A stretch of DNA of 64,000 nt, taken from Thelephora terrestris. Taxonomy: Eukaryota > Basidiomycota > Agaricomycetes > Thelephorales > Thelephoraceae. A model generated the notes under the pieces. The model was not told the DNA's origin and searched no databases. It saw nothing but the letters and a program-made list of their open reading frames with translations. This document shows positions 63,601-64,000 of the stretch, in pieces. The stretch lies in assembly GCA_015956445.1 (NCBI GenBank), contig WIUZ02000001.1, positions 1,116,001 through 1,180,000 on the forward strand, in the 5' to 3' direction. Position numbers and translations under genes: made by a program. The first letter of the stretch is position 1. Each line of letters starts with the position of its first letter.

Positions 63601-64000
63601 CCTTGACGCCGTTCTCGGCCTCAACCTCGGGTTCCATCTCTGGTGCGAGCTCCTTTTCCCAATCCATTTCGTCACCGCCCAAGCCATCAAGGAAATCGAG
63701 TCCCAGGCGACCCATCGCCTCCTTTCGGGCCTTCTTAACTTCAGAGGAGTTGGCAAGTATGGCGGTAGGTTTCACGAATTCCTTTCCAGATGAAGCGAGA
63801 AGACGAGTACCGCGTTCCATCAAATCCTTGACCGAAAAGTTTGGGAACTCTGGAATGACTGGGGGTTCGTCCGGAGATTTCATGAGGACGTCCGGGGATC
63901 CTGATGGTTCCCATACAGGAATTGAAGAAAAGATCTGGGAGAGAGCATTGGTCGCAGCAGACCGTGTGTCGTGAGATTTGGAGTGAAGATAGGGAAGTAT
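57658..64000 (-). CDS. MOT1: MOT1/BTAF1 Swi2/Snf2 ATPase, start beyond the right edge
   Basis: Mot1 strips TATA-binding protein from DNA using ATP. The C-terminus (GDEYQGLDLANFMESLGSEF) ends at 57658. The helicase has the Walker A DMGLGKTLQSICIL, LIVCPPTLTGHWYYEI, the DEGH box (CVLDEGHIIKNAKTKLTKAV), LILSGTPIQNNVLELWSLFD, LRRLKEDVLHDLPPKIIQDY and motifs V-VI (LLLTTHVGGLGLTLTGADTV, QAMDRAHRIGQKKVVNVYRL). Upstream are many HEAT-type helices that clamp TBP (VWAGGL-like segments, VRYFVPPVIHPLIF). Toward the N-terminus is a basic/acidic linker (LSARERNRLKRKRKAGNAAF). The frame runs off at 64000 within the first HEAT repeat, so roughly the first 20-60 residues are missing. About 20 introns. Confidence 0.94.

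Overview
The window is nuclear DNA from a filamentous basidiomycete, most likely a mushroom-forming agaricomycete. Genes are dense on both strands, intergenic gaps are short, and most genes are cut by GT-AG introns of roughly 47 to 72 bases. The gene set (SPT6, ATG2, MOT1, PAN2, VPS1, a fungal rhodopsin-like 7TM protein, a MUG113/T5orf172 protein and a SidA-type ornithine monooxygenase) is fungal. I see no rRNA, tRNA, CRISPR array, transposon or viral remnant.

Layout, left to right. 0-9 kb: the 5' part of SPT6 (minus) diverges from a riboflavin-pathway deaminase (RIB2-type), which is followed at once by a siderophore-type L-ornithine N5-monooxygenase whose promoter carries two perfect ATCAGATAA iron-GATA boxes and a TATA box. 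A gene-poor 2.2 kb stretch with one probable small gene follows, then a GDSL/SGNH (CE16-like) esterase divergent from ATG2. 9-23 kb: ATG2, RLP24, a MET8-like siroheme enzyme with a C-terminal membrane anchor, a tetraspanin, a CDC50-family flippase subunit and an RNA 3'-phosphate cyclase. 23-37 kb: a HOOK dynein adaptor, a disordered unknown, an M1 aminopeptidase with a possible mitochondrial leader, glutathione reductase, a 1.6 kb gap and a second disordered unknown. 37-50 kb: VPS1, a small membrane protein divergent from it, a DCN1-like neddylation factor, a WrbA-like quinone reductase, PAN2 and UNG1. 50-64 kb: LCP5/neuroguidin, a MUG113-like gene with an in-frame stop, a 7TM protein, an alpha/beta hydrolase and nearly all of MOT1.

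Most genes are unrelated housekeeping functions in chance order: transcription (SPT6, MOT1), mRNA decay (PAN2), ribosome assembly (RLP24, LCP5), membrane traffic and autophagy (ATG2, VPS1, CDC50, HOOK), and redox or cofactor metabolism (GLR1, WrbA, MET8). The one neighbourhood that reads as a functional unit is RIB2-like deaminase plus ornithine monooxygenase. A flavin-biosynthesis enzyme sits 109 bases upstream of a flavin-dependent siderophore enzyme, and the iron-GATA boxes lie in between, one of them covering the stop codon of the deaminase.

Splice models were built by eye. For five genes (ornithine monooxygenase, small 6.4 kb gene, esterase, RLP24, alpha/beta hydrolase) I summed all exons and the total is a whole number of codons. 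For the others the span is supported but not every intron was resolved. Gene names rest on remembered family motifs, not on a search.
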